Below are positions 1 through 6,346 of a DNA stretch of 16,594 nucleotides, piece after piece. This DNA is from RGIG5675 sp050943435. Lineage in GTDB: Bacteria > Bacillota > Clostridia > Oscillospirales > Ruminococcaceae. The translations under genes and the position numbers were made by a program. The stretch covers positions 1 to 16,594 of the forward strand of contig JBMNPE010000030.1 in the NCBI GenBank assembly GCA_050943435.1, read 5' to 3'. Positions within the stretch are counted from its first letter, which is position 1; every line of letters starts with the position of its first letter. The notes beneath the pieces are model-generated. The model worked only from the letters and a program-made list of their open reading frames with translations. It made no database searches and was not told where the DNA came from.

Positions 1-130
1 CGTACCCGAAGTCCCATGTCTCCTCGTTGAAGCAGTTTTTGCAGTGGTGAGTGCACCCGCTCACAAAGAGCGCGGTCCTGCACCCTGTCCCGTTGGCGAC
101 GTCGCAGTAGTATATCCTTCCGTAATTCAT
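1..130 (-). CDS. nrdG: Anaerobic ribonucleotide reductase activating protein, N-terminal part (cut by window edge)
   Basis: Only the first 43 codons lie in the window. Translation starts with MNYGRIYYCDVANGTG and contains the radical-SAM cysteine motif CxxxCxxC at C26, C30 and C33 (CTHHCKNC). NrdG uses this [4Fe-4S] cluster and S-adenosylmethionine to generate the glycyl radical on NrdD. The ATG at 128-130 is preceded by a strong Shine-Dalgarno, GGAGGA on the minus strand at 141-146, ten bases upstream. The gene lies 71 bases downstream of the nrdD stop on the same strand, the usual nrdD-nrdG order, so the two are very probably cotranscribed. The family is normally about 150-200 residues, so most of the protein lies beyond the left edge. 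The phrase FVSGCTHHCKNCFN resembles Bacillota NrdG. Identification is firm from the motif and the neighbour. Confidence 0.93.
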   Translation of the reverse strand, partial: MNYGRIYYCDVANGTGCRTALFVSGCTHHCKNCFNEETWDFGY

Positions 131-160
131 CTAGGAAAATTCCTCCGGCATTCATGAAGC

Positions 161-184
161 GGGCCGGGCTTTTGAGCCCGGCCC
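161..184 (-). other. Intercistronic hairpin between nrdD and nrdG
   Basis: A perfect 10-bp inverted repeat, GGGCCGGGCT at 161-170 and AGCCCGGCCC at 175-184, with a 4-base loop. It sits in the 71-base gap after the nrdD stop and just before the nrdG ribosome binding site. On the coding (minus) strand no T-run follows the stem, so it does not look like a complete intrinsic terminator. It more likely protects the 3' end of the nrdD message or lowers nrdG expression relative to nrdD. That role is inference; the repeat itself is seen directly. Confidence 0.7.
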
Positions 185-201
185 CAATAATACTGCGGAT
201 C

Positions 202-2475
202 TCAGTCCGCCGAGAATTTGTCGGTGCTGACGTGGAGCACCCTGTCCGCTATCTCCTGGGTCCTGCCCTGGTTCCAGAACTGGGTCCCGATATACCCGCA
301 TGTCCTTCTCGCAACATGCATCTTGGTCTGGTCCCTGTTTCCGCACTTCGGGCACTCCCAGACGAGCTTTCCAGTGTCGTCCTCGACGATCTTGATTTCG
401 CCGTCGTAGCCGCACACGTCGCAGTAGTCGCTCTTTGTGTTGAGCTCTGCATAGAGTATCGAATTGTAGATGTGCTGCATGATGGCTATTACTGCCGGGA
501 TGTTGTTCTGCATGTCCGGGACCTCGACGTAGCTTATCGCTCCGCCCGGGCTCAGCTTCTGGAACACGGATTCCTTGCTGAGCTTGCTGAATGCGTCGAT
601 GTTCTCGGTGACATGGATGTGATAGCTGTTCGTAATGTAGTTCTTGTCGGTGACTCCCGGTATCTTCCCGAACCTTCTCTGGAGGCACTTTGCAAACTTG
701 TAGGTCGTGCTCTCGAGAGGAGTCCCGTAGACGGAGTAGTCAATGTTCTCTGCCTTCTTCCACTTGGCGCAGGCATCGTTGAGCGCCTGCATGACCTTGA
801 GGCCGAACTTCTCGCCCTCTTCGCTCGTGTGGGACACGCCCTTCATGTAATAGACGCACTCAGCGAGTCCCGCATAGCCAAGGGAAATGGTCGAATAGCC
901 GTTGTAGAGGAGCGGGTCTATCTTCTCACCGGGTTCGAGCCTTGCGAGAGCACCGTCCTGCCAGAGTATAGGCGCCACGTCGGACGGCGTCCCGAGAAGC
1001 CTCTCGTGCCTTATCCTGAGGGCCCTGTGGCAGAGCTCAAGCCTCTCGTCCATCAGCTTCCAGAACTTGTCCTCGTCCCTGCCCGAGGAGCAGGCCACAT
1101 CAACGAGGTTGAGCGTCACGACTCCCTGGTTGAACCTGCCGTAATACTTGTGCTTTCCGGGGACGTAGTTCTTGGCCTTGGCTATGTTCCCGATGCCATT
1201 GTCGGTGAACCTGTCCGGGGTGAGGAAGCTCCTGCAGCCCATGCAAGGATATACGTCTCCCTTGAGTTCGAGGGCCTTCTTTTCGGAGATATAGTCCGGA
1301 ACCATCCTCTTCGCCGTGCACTTTGCGGCAAGCTCGGTGAGATAGTAGTACTTCGTGCCCGGTTTGATGTTGTCCTCCTGCAGGACGTATATGAGCTTCG
1401 GGAAAGCAGGGGTGATGTACACACCGCTCCTGTCCTTGACCCCGAGGATCCTCTGCTTGAGCATGACCTCGATGATCATCGCGAGGTCGTCCCTGGTCTG
1501 TCCCTCGGGGACTTCGTGCAGGTACATGAACACCGTGACGAACGGCGCCTGCCCGTTGGTCGACTGGAGCGTAATCAGCTGGTACTGGATTGTCTGGCAG
1601 CCGGACTCAACTTCCTTGAGAAGCTCCTGCTCAACCAGCTTGTCCACCTTGTCCGGGGTGAGGTTTGCACCTGCCTCCTCGAGCTCTGCGGACAGCCTCT
1701 TGTGGATCTTCTTCCTGGATACGTCCACAAACGGGGCCAGATGGGACATCGTTATCGTCTGTCCGCCGTACTGGCTGGAAGCAACCTGGGCAACTATCTG
1801 GGACGCGACTGTGCACGCCGTGGCAAAGCTGTGCGGCCTGTCGATGTGGGTCCCGCTTATGCAGGTCCCGTTCTGGAGCATGTCGTCCAGGTTTACAAGG
1901 TCGCAGTTGTGCATGTGCTGGGCGAAATAGTCCGCATCGTGGAAGTGGATAATGCCTTCCTTGTGCGCGTTTACGATGTCCTCGGGGAGGAGGTATTTGT
2001 TGGTGTAGTACCTGCTCCACTCGCCGGCCATGTAGTCCCTCTGCACTGAAAGCACTGTGGGATTCTTGTTGCTGTTCTCCTGGTTGACTTCCTCGTTGTT
2101 CTGCTCGACAACCCCGGAAATCTTCTGGTCGATGTTGCTCATCTTCCTGAGCTCATTGTGGCGGTAGCGGTAGGTTATGTAGAGCCTTGCGACCCTGTTC
2201 TTTCCGCTCGCCATGAGGGCATCCTCTACCTTGTCCTGGATCTCCTCGACCGACAGGTCCCTTCCGGCGCTCATTGCGTCCTTTTCTATGCCGCGGGCGA
2301 TTTCATCTATCTGCTCCTCGGAAAGCCTCTCCGAGACGATCCCCTCCGCCTCGTTGGCCTTCCTGATGGCATTCCTGATCTTGTCTGCGTCAAACGGGAC
2401 CCTCTCCCCAGACCTCTTCATGACGCACATCTGGTGGATGTCGTTCATGTTCCCGTCAAGCTTCTCGTCGTACAT
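202..2475 (-). CDS. nrdD: Anaerobic (class III) ribonucleoside-triphosphate reductase
   Basis: A 757-residue protein that reduces ribonucleoside triphosphates to deoxyribonucleotides in the absence of oxygen, using a glycyl radical installed by NrdG. An N-terminal ATP-cone lies at about residues 14-105 (VMKRSGERVPFD start), the site of allosteric control. The catalytic barrel follows, with probable thiyl/reductant cysteines at C191 (HNCDLVNLDD) and C414 (MGCRSFL). Near the C-terminus four cysteines (C685, C688, C708, C711) form the zinc ribbon. The glycyl-radical motif RRTCGYIG then places the radical on G727, by analogy with G681 of the E. coli enzyme. Reading could begin at a TTG at 2488, but the ATG at 2473-2475 has a GAGAGGT Shine-Dalgarno at normal spacing and was chosen. 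The gene is followed by nrdG. Its promoter carries two NrdR-like boxes, so repression when deoxynucleotides are plentiful is likely. Confidence 0.97.
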   Translation of the reverse strand: MYDEKLDGNMNDIHQMCVMKRSGERVPFDADKIRNAIRKANEAEGIVSERLSEEQIDEIARGIEKDAMSAGRDLSVEEIQDKVEDALMASGKNRVARLYITYRYRHNELRKMSNIDQKISGVVEQNNEEVNQENSNKNPTVLSVQRDYMAGEWSRYYTNKYLLPEDIVNAHKEGIIHFHDADYFAQHMHNCDLVNLDDMLQNGTCISGTHIDRPHSFATACTVASQIVAQVASSQYGGQTITMSHLAPFVDVSRKKIHKRLSAELEEAGANLTPDKVDKLVEQELLKEVESGCQTIQYQLITLQSTNGQAPFVTVFMYLHEVPEGQTRDDLAMIIEVMLKQRILGVKDRSGVYITPAFPKLIYVLQEDNIKPGTKYYYLTELAAKCTAKRMVPDYISEKKALELKGDVYPCMGCRSFLTPDRFTDNGIGNIAKAKNYVPGKHKYYGRFNQGVVTLNLVDVACSSGRDEDKFWKLMDERLELCHRALRIRHERLLGTPSDVAPILWQDGALARLEPGEKIDPLLYNGYSTISLGYAGLAECVYYMKGVSHTSEEGEKFGLKVMQALNDACAKWKKAENIDYSVYGTPLESTTYKFAKCLQRRFGKIPGVTDKNYITNSYHIHVTENIDAFSKLSKESVFQKLSPGGAISYVEVPDMQNNIPAVIAIMQHIYNSILYAELNTKSDYCDVCGYDGEIKIVEDDTGKLVWECPKCGNRDQTKMHVARRTCGYIGTQFWNQGRTQEIADRVLHVSTDKFSAD

Positions 2476-2510
2476 CTCTATACCTCTCAATCCGCCTCAG
2501 AATATATAAA

Positions 2511-2527
2511 CCACAACATGTATGTGT
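2511..2527 (-). promoter_or_regulatory. NrdR-like box 2 (degenerate)
   Basis: The minus strand reads ACACATACATGTTGTGG, with the ACAC and TTGTGG ends of an NrdR box but one extra base in the middle and a degenerate left half. Its centre is about 32-33 bp from that of box 1, close to three helical turns, which is the spacing typical of paired NrdR boxes. It lies just downstream of the expected nrdD transcription start. Alone it would be unconvincing; the spacing to box 1 is the main support. Confidence 0.4.
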
Positions 2528-2536
2528 GTATTTGGT

Positions 2537-2565
2537 ATTATAACCACAAGATAATGTGTTTGCAA
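2537..2565 (-). promoter_or_regulatory. Sigma-70-type promoter of nrdD-nrdG
   Basis: On the minus strand there is a -35-like TTGCAA at 2560-2565, a spacer of exactly 17 bases and a perfect -10 TATAAT at 2537-2542. An A/T-rich run upstream (about 2571-2600) could act as an UP element. The expected start is near 2530, giving a leader of about 55 bases. The 17-base spacer is itself the NrdR-like box 2544-2559. A second TATA-like stretch (TTTATATATT, 2501-2510) lies downstream but has no spaced -35. Confidence 0.65.
2544..2559 (-). promoter_or_regulatory. NrdR-like box 1
   Basis: The minus strand reads ACACATTATCTTGTGG. Compared with the published NrdR box consensus ACACwATATmTwGTGT, 14 of 16 positions agree. 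It fills the spacer between the -35 and -10 elements of the nrdD promoter, where a bound ATP-cone repressor NrdR would block RNA polymerase. The nrdR gene itself is not in the window. The match was made by eye. Confidence 0.6.
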
Positions 2566-2573
2566 CGGAAATT
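2563..2573 (-). repeat. Shared 11-bp -35 motif, copy 1 (nrdD promoter)
   Basis: The minus strand reads AATTTCCGTTG, whose last TTG begins the -35 hexamer of the nrdD promoter. The same 11 bases occur at 9320-9330 at the same position relative to the tatD promoter. An A/T-tract lies immediately upstream in both. Confidence 0.6.
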
Positions 2574-2598
2574 CAAAAAATTTTTCAAATGTTTTTTT

Positions 2599-2627
2599 TT
2601 GAGGGCAGGCACACGGCAAAATAATAT
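2599..2627 (+). promoter_or_regulatory. Possible promoter of the M20 amidohydrolase gene
   Basis: TTGAGG at 2599-2604, 17 bases, then TAATAT at 2622-2627. Each hexamer matches the sigma-70 consensus at four of six positions. The element lies in the 200-base divergent region between nrdD and the M20 gene and follows a run of nine T. It is the best plus-strand candidate but is weak. Confidence 0.35.
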
Positions 2628-2675
2628 GTAATATTAGAATCATACATTCAACTGACACATATCGAGGAGGTTCAT

Positions 2676-4040
2676 ATGGTCAACAGCAGCATCATAAAGG
2701 CAGTTGATTCGAGGTCGGAGAGGCTCTGCCGCCTTGCCAAGGAAATCTGGGACAACCCGGAAATGGGCTGGCACGAATACAAGGCAGTGTCGCTCTACAA
2801 GGACTTCCTCGAATCGGAGGGGTTCAAGGTCGAGGTAGGCGCATACGGAATGCCGACGGCTATAAAGGCGGTCTGGGGGAGCGGAAAGCCGGCGATAGGG
2901 TTTCTCGCTGAATACGACTGCCTGCCGGGCTTAAGCCAGAAGGTGAGTCCGGACAAAGACCCGGTAGTGGAAGGCGGCCCAGGCCACGGATGCGGGCATA
3001 ACCTGCTCGGTGCGGGCTGCCTCGGGGCATGCATCGGGCTCAAGGCCGCACTGGAGGAATCCGGCCGCGAGGGCACGGTGATCTTCTACGGATGCCCAGC
3101 CGAGGAGCAGCTCACCGGGAAATCGTTCATGGCTCTGAAAGGTGCCTTTAAGGAGTCCGATTTCGCAATAGCGTGGCACCCTTCCACTGACAACGCGAGC
3201 ACCGTTGGCGTATCCACCGGTGTCGAAGCAGCAGTATTCCACTTCAAGGGCCGCACCGCCCACGCCGCAGGGAACCCGCAGGACGGCAGGAGCGCGCTTG
3301 ACGCCGTGCAGCTCATGAACATCGGGGTGGAATTTCTGAGGGAACACGTCACCGACGACGTCAGGATGCACTACACAATCACGGAAGGAGGACTCGCACC
3401 GAACATAGTCCCGGAGAATGCATCGGTAAAGTACTTTGTGCGTGCACTCACAAGGGAAAAGGTCCTCGACGCTTACCAGAGGGTGATAAAGTGCGCAGAA
3501 GGCGCTGCCCATATGACCGATACATCCCTTGAAATAGAGCATCTCGGAGGAATTTACCCGACAATGCCCAACCGCGTCATGGCGGGGATAATGCAGAAGA
3601 TGAGGGAGGAGATTCCCCCTGTCGAATACACCGAGGAGGAGCTGGAATTCGCCGACAGGATAAACAGCCACTCCCCTTCCTACAAGAAGGGCGTGACACC
3701 CCCGATCGACTGGGAATTCAAGCCGCTCTCGGAAGAAAACAATTTTGCGTCCACCGACGTCGGCGACGTGATGCACATAATCCCGACAGTCTCAAACTCC
3801 GACTGCACCGCAGCCACGCTCTCCGGAGGGCACTCCTGGATGATCACCGCGTGCTCCGGCTCCAGCATTGGAATGAAGGGCATGATCCGCGCCGCCAAAG
3901 TCATGGCCGCAGGGGCCTACTACCTGATCGAGCACCCTGAGCTTCAGGAAGCCGCAAAGAAGGAATTTGAGAAAAATATGGCCGGGACGTCATACGAATG
4001 CCCTGTCGCCGGCGACGTCAAGTGGCCCTATCAGGAATAA
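2676..4040 (+). CDS. M20-family amidohydrolase, AbgB-like
   Basis: A 454-residue zinc-dependent amidohydrolase of the M20D group. The M20 signature EYDCLPG is at 79-85, then GHGCGHN (C106, H108), PAEE (E143 catalytic, E144 metal ligand), WHP (H168) and GGHSW (H386). Together these supply the di-metal site. The dimerisation (lid) domain carries GRTAHAAGNPQDGRSALDAV at 192-211. The stretch STDVGDVMHIIPT (359-371) closely resembles AbgB, the B subunit of p-aminobenzoyl-glutamate hydrolase, so a small N-acyl or aminoacyl amide is the likely substrate class. No AbgA partner or AbgT transporter is visible here, so the precise substrate is open. There is no signal peptide, so the protein is cytoplasmic. 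A strong GAGGAGG Shine-Dalgarno precedes the ATG. The gene is transcribed divergently from nrdD and ends in a convergent hairpin. Confidence 0.9.
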   Translation: MVNSSIIKAVDSRSERLCRLAKEIWDNPEMGWHEYKAVSLYKDFLESEGFKVEVGAYGMPTAIKAVWGSGKPAIGFLAEYDCLPGLSQKVSPDKDPVVEGGPGHGCGHNLLGAGCLGACIGLKAALEESGREGTVIFYGCPAEEQLTGKSFMALKGAFKESDFAIAWHPSTDNASTVGVSTGVEAAVFHFKGRTAHAAGNPQDGRSALDAVQLMNIGVEFLREHVTDDVRMHYTITEGGLAPNIVPENASVKYFVRALTREKVLDAYQRVIKCAEGAAHMTDTSLEIEHLGGIYPTMPNRVMAGIMQKMREEIPPVEYTEEELEFADRINSHSPSYKKGVTPPIDWEFKPLSEENNFASTDVGDVMHIIPTVSNSDCTAATLSGGHSWMITACSGSSIGMKGMIRAAKVMAAGAYYLIEHPELQEAAKKEFEKNMAGTSYECPVAGDVKWPYQE

Positions 4041-4059
4041 TTATTCGAGGGCATGAAAG

Positions 4060-4094
4060 AACCTGCAGTCCCGGCTGAGTCCGGGCTGCAGGTT
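4060..4094. terminator. Convergent terminator hairpin between M20 gene and nucleoside hydrolase 1
   Basis: Arms AACCTGCAG (4060-4068) and CTGCAGGTT (4086-4094) enclose a second perfect 5-bp stem, CCCGG/CCGGG, with one bulged T and a 6-base loop. It lies in the 79 bases between two convergent stop codons. The T-runs on either side are short and interrupted (CTTTCT on plus, CTTTCAT on minus), so termination may be incomplete in both directions. Confidence 0.65.
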
Positions 4095-4119
4095 CCTGCT
4101 TTCTATAGACTGTTGAAAG

Positions 4120-5073
4120 TCATTTCATGGAGCCGTAATAGCTGCACATATCCTTGAGCATCTTTACGAATCCGGCCTTGTCCACTTCCATGGCGACGCT
4201 GCAGTTCTTGGGCTTTCCGCTGGAATCAGTGGTGTCCACTACGGTCTGGCCGATGTTCACTGCCTTGTCGTCGTCCACCACATATGTGTAGTGGTCCTCG
4301 AACTTTATGAGATCCGGGTTGATGACTGAGGCGACGGTCAGGGCGTCGTATATTACATTGTTGTCATGCCCGTTCTCCATGCTGTTCTTCTTTGAGAACT
4401 TTGAGAGCTCCCTCACGAGATATGCCTTGTCCCCGTCTCCGCAGAGGGAAATCATCTCGTCGAAATCCTTTCCCTCCAGGGCGGCCTTCCAGCAGGCGTC
4501 GTTGCCCACCATGTACACGTGCATCTTTTCGAACACTTCTTTTGCCGCAGTGGGGTCGATCCAGATGTTGAACTCGGCGGTATAGTTTGTTTCGGCTATG
4601 TTTCCCTTGAGTCCGCCGCCCATTATCACAAACTTGTCGATGAGCCCGGGAAGATCCGGGTGCTTCCTCAGTGTTATGGCGATATTCGTGAGAGGTCCGA
4701 CGGCAAACAGGACCAGTTTCCCCTTGGCCTTAACAGCTTCCTCATAGATGACGTCCCATGCGGGCTCAGGGTCCGGCCCGAGCTTCGGCTCCGGAAACTT
4801 TACCGTGCCAACTCCGGACACTCCGTGTGTTCCCTCTGCCTGCCTGTTATAGGCCCTCACGAGTGGCTTTTCAGCGCCAAATGCCACCCTGCAGTCTATG
4901 CCCAGCATCTCCCGCAGGCACAGGGCGTTCTTTCTTGTTATATCGGCGACAACATTCCCCTCCACAGGGGTGAGCGCCTTTATGTCGAATCCGGGATACG
5001 AATTGGCCATGGCTATGGCATAGCTGTCATCAACCCCGGGATCGCAGTCTATAACTACCGGTATCCTGTCCAT
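4120..5073 (-). CDS. Nucleoside hydrolase (IUNH family), paralogue 1
   Basis: A 317-residue member of the inosine/uridine-preferring nucleoside hydrolase family, which cleaves the N-glycosidic bond of nucleosides to give base and ribose. The Ca2+-binding hallmark DCDPGVDD is at 9-16, followed by THGVSGVG (82-89), VGPLTN (125-130), MGGG (151-154), EFNIWIDP (167-174) and the final aspartate D243. The usual catalytic pair HD in the last motif is YD here (Y242-D243), so the proton-donating histidine is replaced. This may change the preferred base or nucleoside class. A GGAGG Shine-Dalgarno at 5083-5087 supports the ATG at 5071-5073. It is divergent from paralogue 2 and less like it than paralogue 3 is. 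The substrate cannot be fixed from sequence. No signal peptide is seen. Confidence 0.92.
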   Translation of the reverse strand: MDRIPVVIDCDPGVDDSYAIAMANSYPGFDIKALTPVEGNVVADITRKNALCLREMLGIDCRVAFGAEKPLVRAYNRQAEGTHGVSGVGTVKFPEPKLGPDPEPAWDVIYEEAVKAKGKLVLFAVGPLTNIAITLRKHPDLPGLIDKFVIMGGGLKGNIAETNYTAEFNIWIDPTAAKEVFEKMHVYMVGNDACWKAALEGKDFDEMISLCGDGDKAYLVRELSKFSKKNSMENGHDNNVIYDALTVASVINPDLIKFEDHYTYVVDDDKAVNIGQTVVDTTDSSGKPKNCSVAMEVDKAGFVKMLKDMCSYYGSMK

Positions 5074-5109
5074 TTCCGAAAACCTCCGCTCTAATCAATT
5101 GATGGGAAA

Positions 5110-5118
5110 ATAATATCA
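5110..5118 (-). promoter_or_regulatory. Extended -10 promoter of nucleoside hydrolase 1
   Basis: On the minus strand TGA is followed directly by TATTAT (5110-5115), an extended -10 element with five of six consensus matches. There is no convincing -35. The expected start is near 5103, leaving a leader of about 30 bases with the GGAGG site. A 10-bp palindrome ATCAATTGAT (5094-5103) covers the predicted start and could be an operator. Confidence 0.45.
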
Positions 5119-5153
5119 CACAAGTATACAAAAAACGACCTGCATATTTGGAT

Positions 5154-5180
5154 GAGGCCTTCAGATGGAGGCAGGCCTCC
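5154..5180. repeat. Nested inverted repeats at the -35 region of nucleoside hydrolase 2
   Basis: Two overlapping dyads share one arm. GGAGGC (5167-5172) pairs with GCCTCC (5175-5180), and GAGGCCT (5154-5160) pairs with AGGCCTC (5173-5179). They sit immediately upstream of the extended -10 at 5184-5192, where a -35 box would be. This position suits a regulator binding site, but no cognate regulator gene is adjacent. Confidence 0.5.
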
Positions 5181-5183
5181 CGA

Positions 5184-5192
5184 TGATATAAT
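5184..5192 (+). promoter_or_regulatory. Extended -10 promoter of nucleoside hydrolase 2
   Basis: TGA directly followed by a perfect TATAAT (5187-5192). No recognisable -35 hexamer lies 17 bases upstream, where the inverted repeats are found. The expected start is near 5199, so the transcript would begin just before a small hairpin, GGCGC (5203-5207) with GCGCC (5213-5217), which may protect the 5' end of the message. Confidence 0.55.
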
Positions 5193-5249
5193 TAACTAAA
5201 AAGGCGCTTACTGCGCCGCTTGAAACTGTATAAAAGGTGGGATGCCAAC

Positions 5250-6263
5250 ATGGAAAAGCAGAAAATCATAATGGATGTCGATACCGGTTCTGATGACGCC
5301 ATAGCACTGTGCATGGCGATGCTCGACGAGCATTTTGATCTCCTCGGGATCTGCGCCGTAAACGGCAATGTCGAAGTAAAGCTCACTACAGACAATTCCC
5401 TGCGCGTCGTTGAGTGCTGCGGCAAGCAGGGCCAGGTCAAGGTCTACAAGGGCTGCGATCTTCCAATAGCTTCCACACTGATGCCCTGGACGGCCCAGTC
5501 ACTGAGGCCGTTCCCGACTAGGGAAGGCACCAGGGAAGGAAAGATAGTCGTCCACGGCGACCATCTGCCGCTGCCCGCCCCGAAGATAAAGGAGGAAAAG
5601 GACTGCGCAGTCGTCTGGCTGATAAACACCCTCCTCGCCTCTGACGGCGACATAACCCTCATTCCTGTGGGACCACTCACGAACGTCGCAGTCGCGATGA
5701 GAGCCGATCCGAGGATCATCCCGAAGATCAAGAGGATCGTGTACATGGGCGGCGGCGACCAGATCACCAACTCCTCCCTCGCCGCAGAATTCAACGTCTG
5801 GGCCGACCCTGAGGCGATGGAAATCGTACTCCAGTCAGGAGTCGACATCACGATGGTACCGCTGGATGCTACTCACCACGCCTGCATGAACCTCGCAGAC
5901 GCCGCTGAGATCCGCGCCATAGACACCCCTCCGGCCAGGCTGGTTGCAGACCTAATAGAATCCAGGATAAAGGGCTACGGGGTCAACAACAAGGACATGC
6001 TGGAAGCACAGAAGGCGCCAATACACGATGCTCTCGCGGTCTGCTCGCTGGTCCATCCGGAGTGCCTCGTAGACGTCATCGACTGCACTGTCCACTGCGA
6101 TATCTCCCGCGGGTTCTCCTATGGCAGGACGCTTGTGGACCGCAGGCAGCAGATAACACACGAACCCCACAACTGCCACTTCGCCCAGGGTGCAAACGAA
6201 AAGGTGTTCACGGACTGGGTAAAGGGAGTTCTCAGGAAAGACAAGGAGCGCAGGGGCCTCTGA
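5250..6263 (+). CDS. Nucleoside hydrolase (IUNH family), paralogue 2
   Basis: A 337-residue nucleoside hydrolase with all expected motifs: DVDTGSDD (9-16) for Ca2+ binding, VGPLTN (140-145), MGGG (166-169), EFNVWADP (180-187), PLDATHH (204-210) and the catalytic H259-D260 in PIHDALAV. It should split nucleosides into base and ribose in the cytoplasm. The reading frame opens at a TTG at 5220, but the ATG at 5250 starts the conserved domain three residues later than usual for the family and has AGGTGGG upstream, so it was chosen. The segment VHGDHLPLP (101-109) also occurs, slightly altered, in paralogue 3, marking these two as closer relatives of each other than of paralogue 1. It is a single-gene unit with its own promoter and a strong terminator. 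Substrate preference is not predictable here. Confidence 0.93.
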   Translation: MEKQKIIMDVDTGSDDAIALCMAMLDEHFDLLGICAVNGNVEVKLTTDNSLRVVECCGKQGQVKVYKGCDLPIASTLMPWTAQSLRPFPTREGTREGKIVVHGDHLPLPAPKIKEEKDCAVVWLINTLLASDGDITLIPVGPLTNVAVAMRADPRIIPKIKRIVYMGGGDQITNSSLAAEFNVWADPEAMEIVLQSGVDITMVPLDATHHACMNLADAAEIRAIDTPPARLVADLIESRIKGYGVNNKDMLEAQKAPIHDALAVCSLVHPECLVDVIDCTVHCDISRGFSYGRTLVDRRQQITHEPHNCHFAQGANEKVFTDWVKGVLRKDKERRGL

Positions 6264-6274
6264 GCCCTTCCGGA

Positions 6275-6305
6275 CGGGCGGAGCGCTTCCGCCCGCTCTT
6301 TTTCT
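6275..6305 (+). terminator. Intrinsic terminator after nucleoside hydrolase 2
   Basis: An 8-bp perfect stem, CGGGCGGA (6275-6282) with TCCGCCCG (6288-6295), has a 5-base loop and is followed by CTCTTTTTCTTTC. This is the clearest Rho-independent terminator in the window. It lies twelve bases after the stop codon. Confidence 0.88.
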
Positions 6306-6346
6306 TTCAATTCATGCAAATTTCATCTGACTGAGGTTATTTATTT

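Noticed and set aside
154..2049. A 631-codon open frame on the plus strand opposite nrdD
   Set aside because: It is fully antisense to a confidently identified gene, and its translation has no family motif. Long antisense frames arise here from the GC-rich third-position bias of nrdD.
2476..2490. TTG start five codons upstream for nrdD
   Set aside because: The Shine-Dalgarno GAGAGGT overlaps these codons and is correctly spaced for the ATG at 2473-2475.
2501..2510. TTTATATATT as an archaeal TATA box for nrdD
   Set aside because: A start 25 bases downstream would remove the good Shine-Dalgarno. A properly spaced TTGCAA-17-TATAAT exists upstream, and NrdR-like boxes and intrinsic terminators favour a bacterium.
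2931..3776. A 281-codon minus-strand frame inside the M20 gene
   Set aside because: Antisense shadow of a gene with intact catalytic motifs; no ribosome site and no recognisable domain.
6306..6346. A separate promoter for the NDT-like gene
   Set aside because: The 41 bases after the terminator T-run contain no acceptable -35/-10 pair. Expression may depend on read-through or an unrecognised element, so no feature was called.
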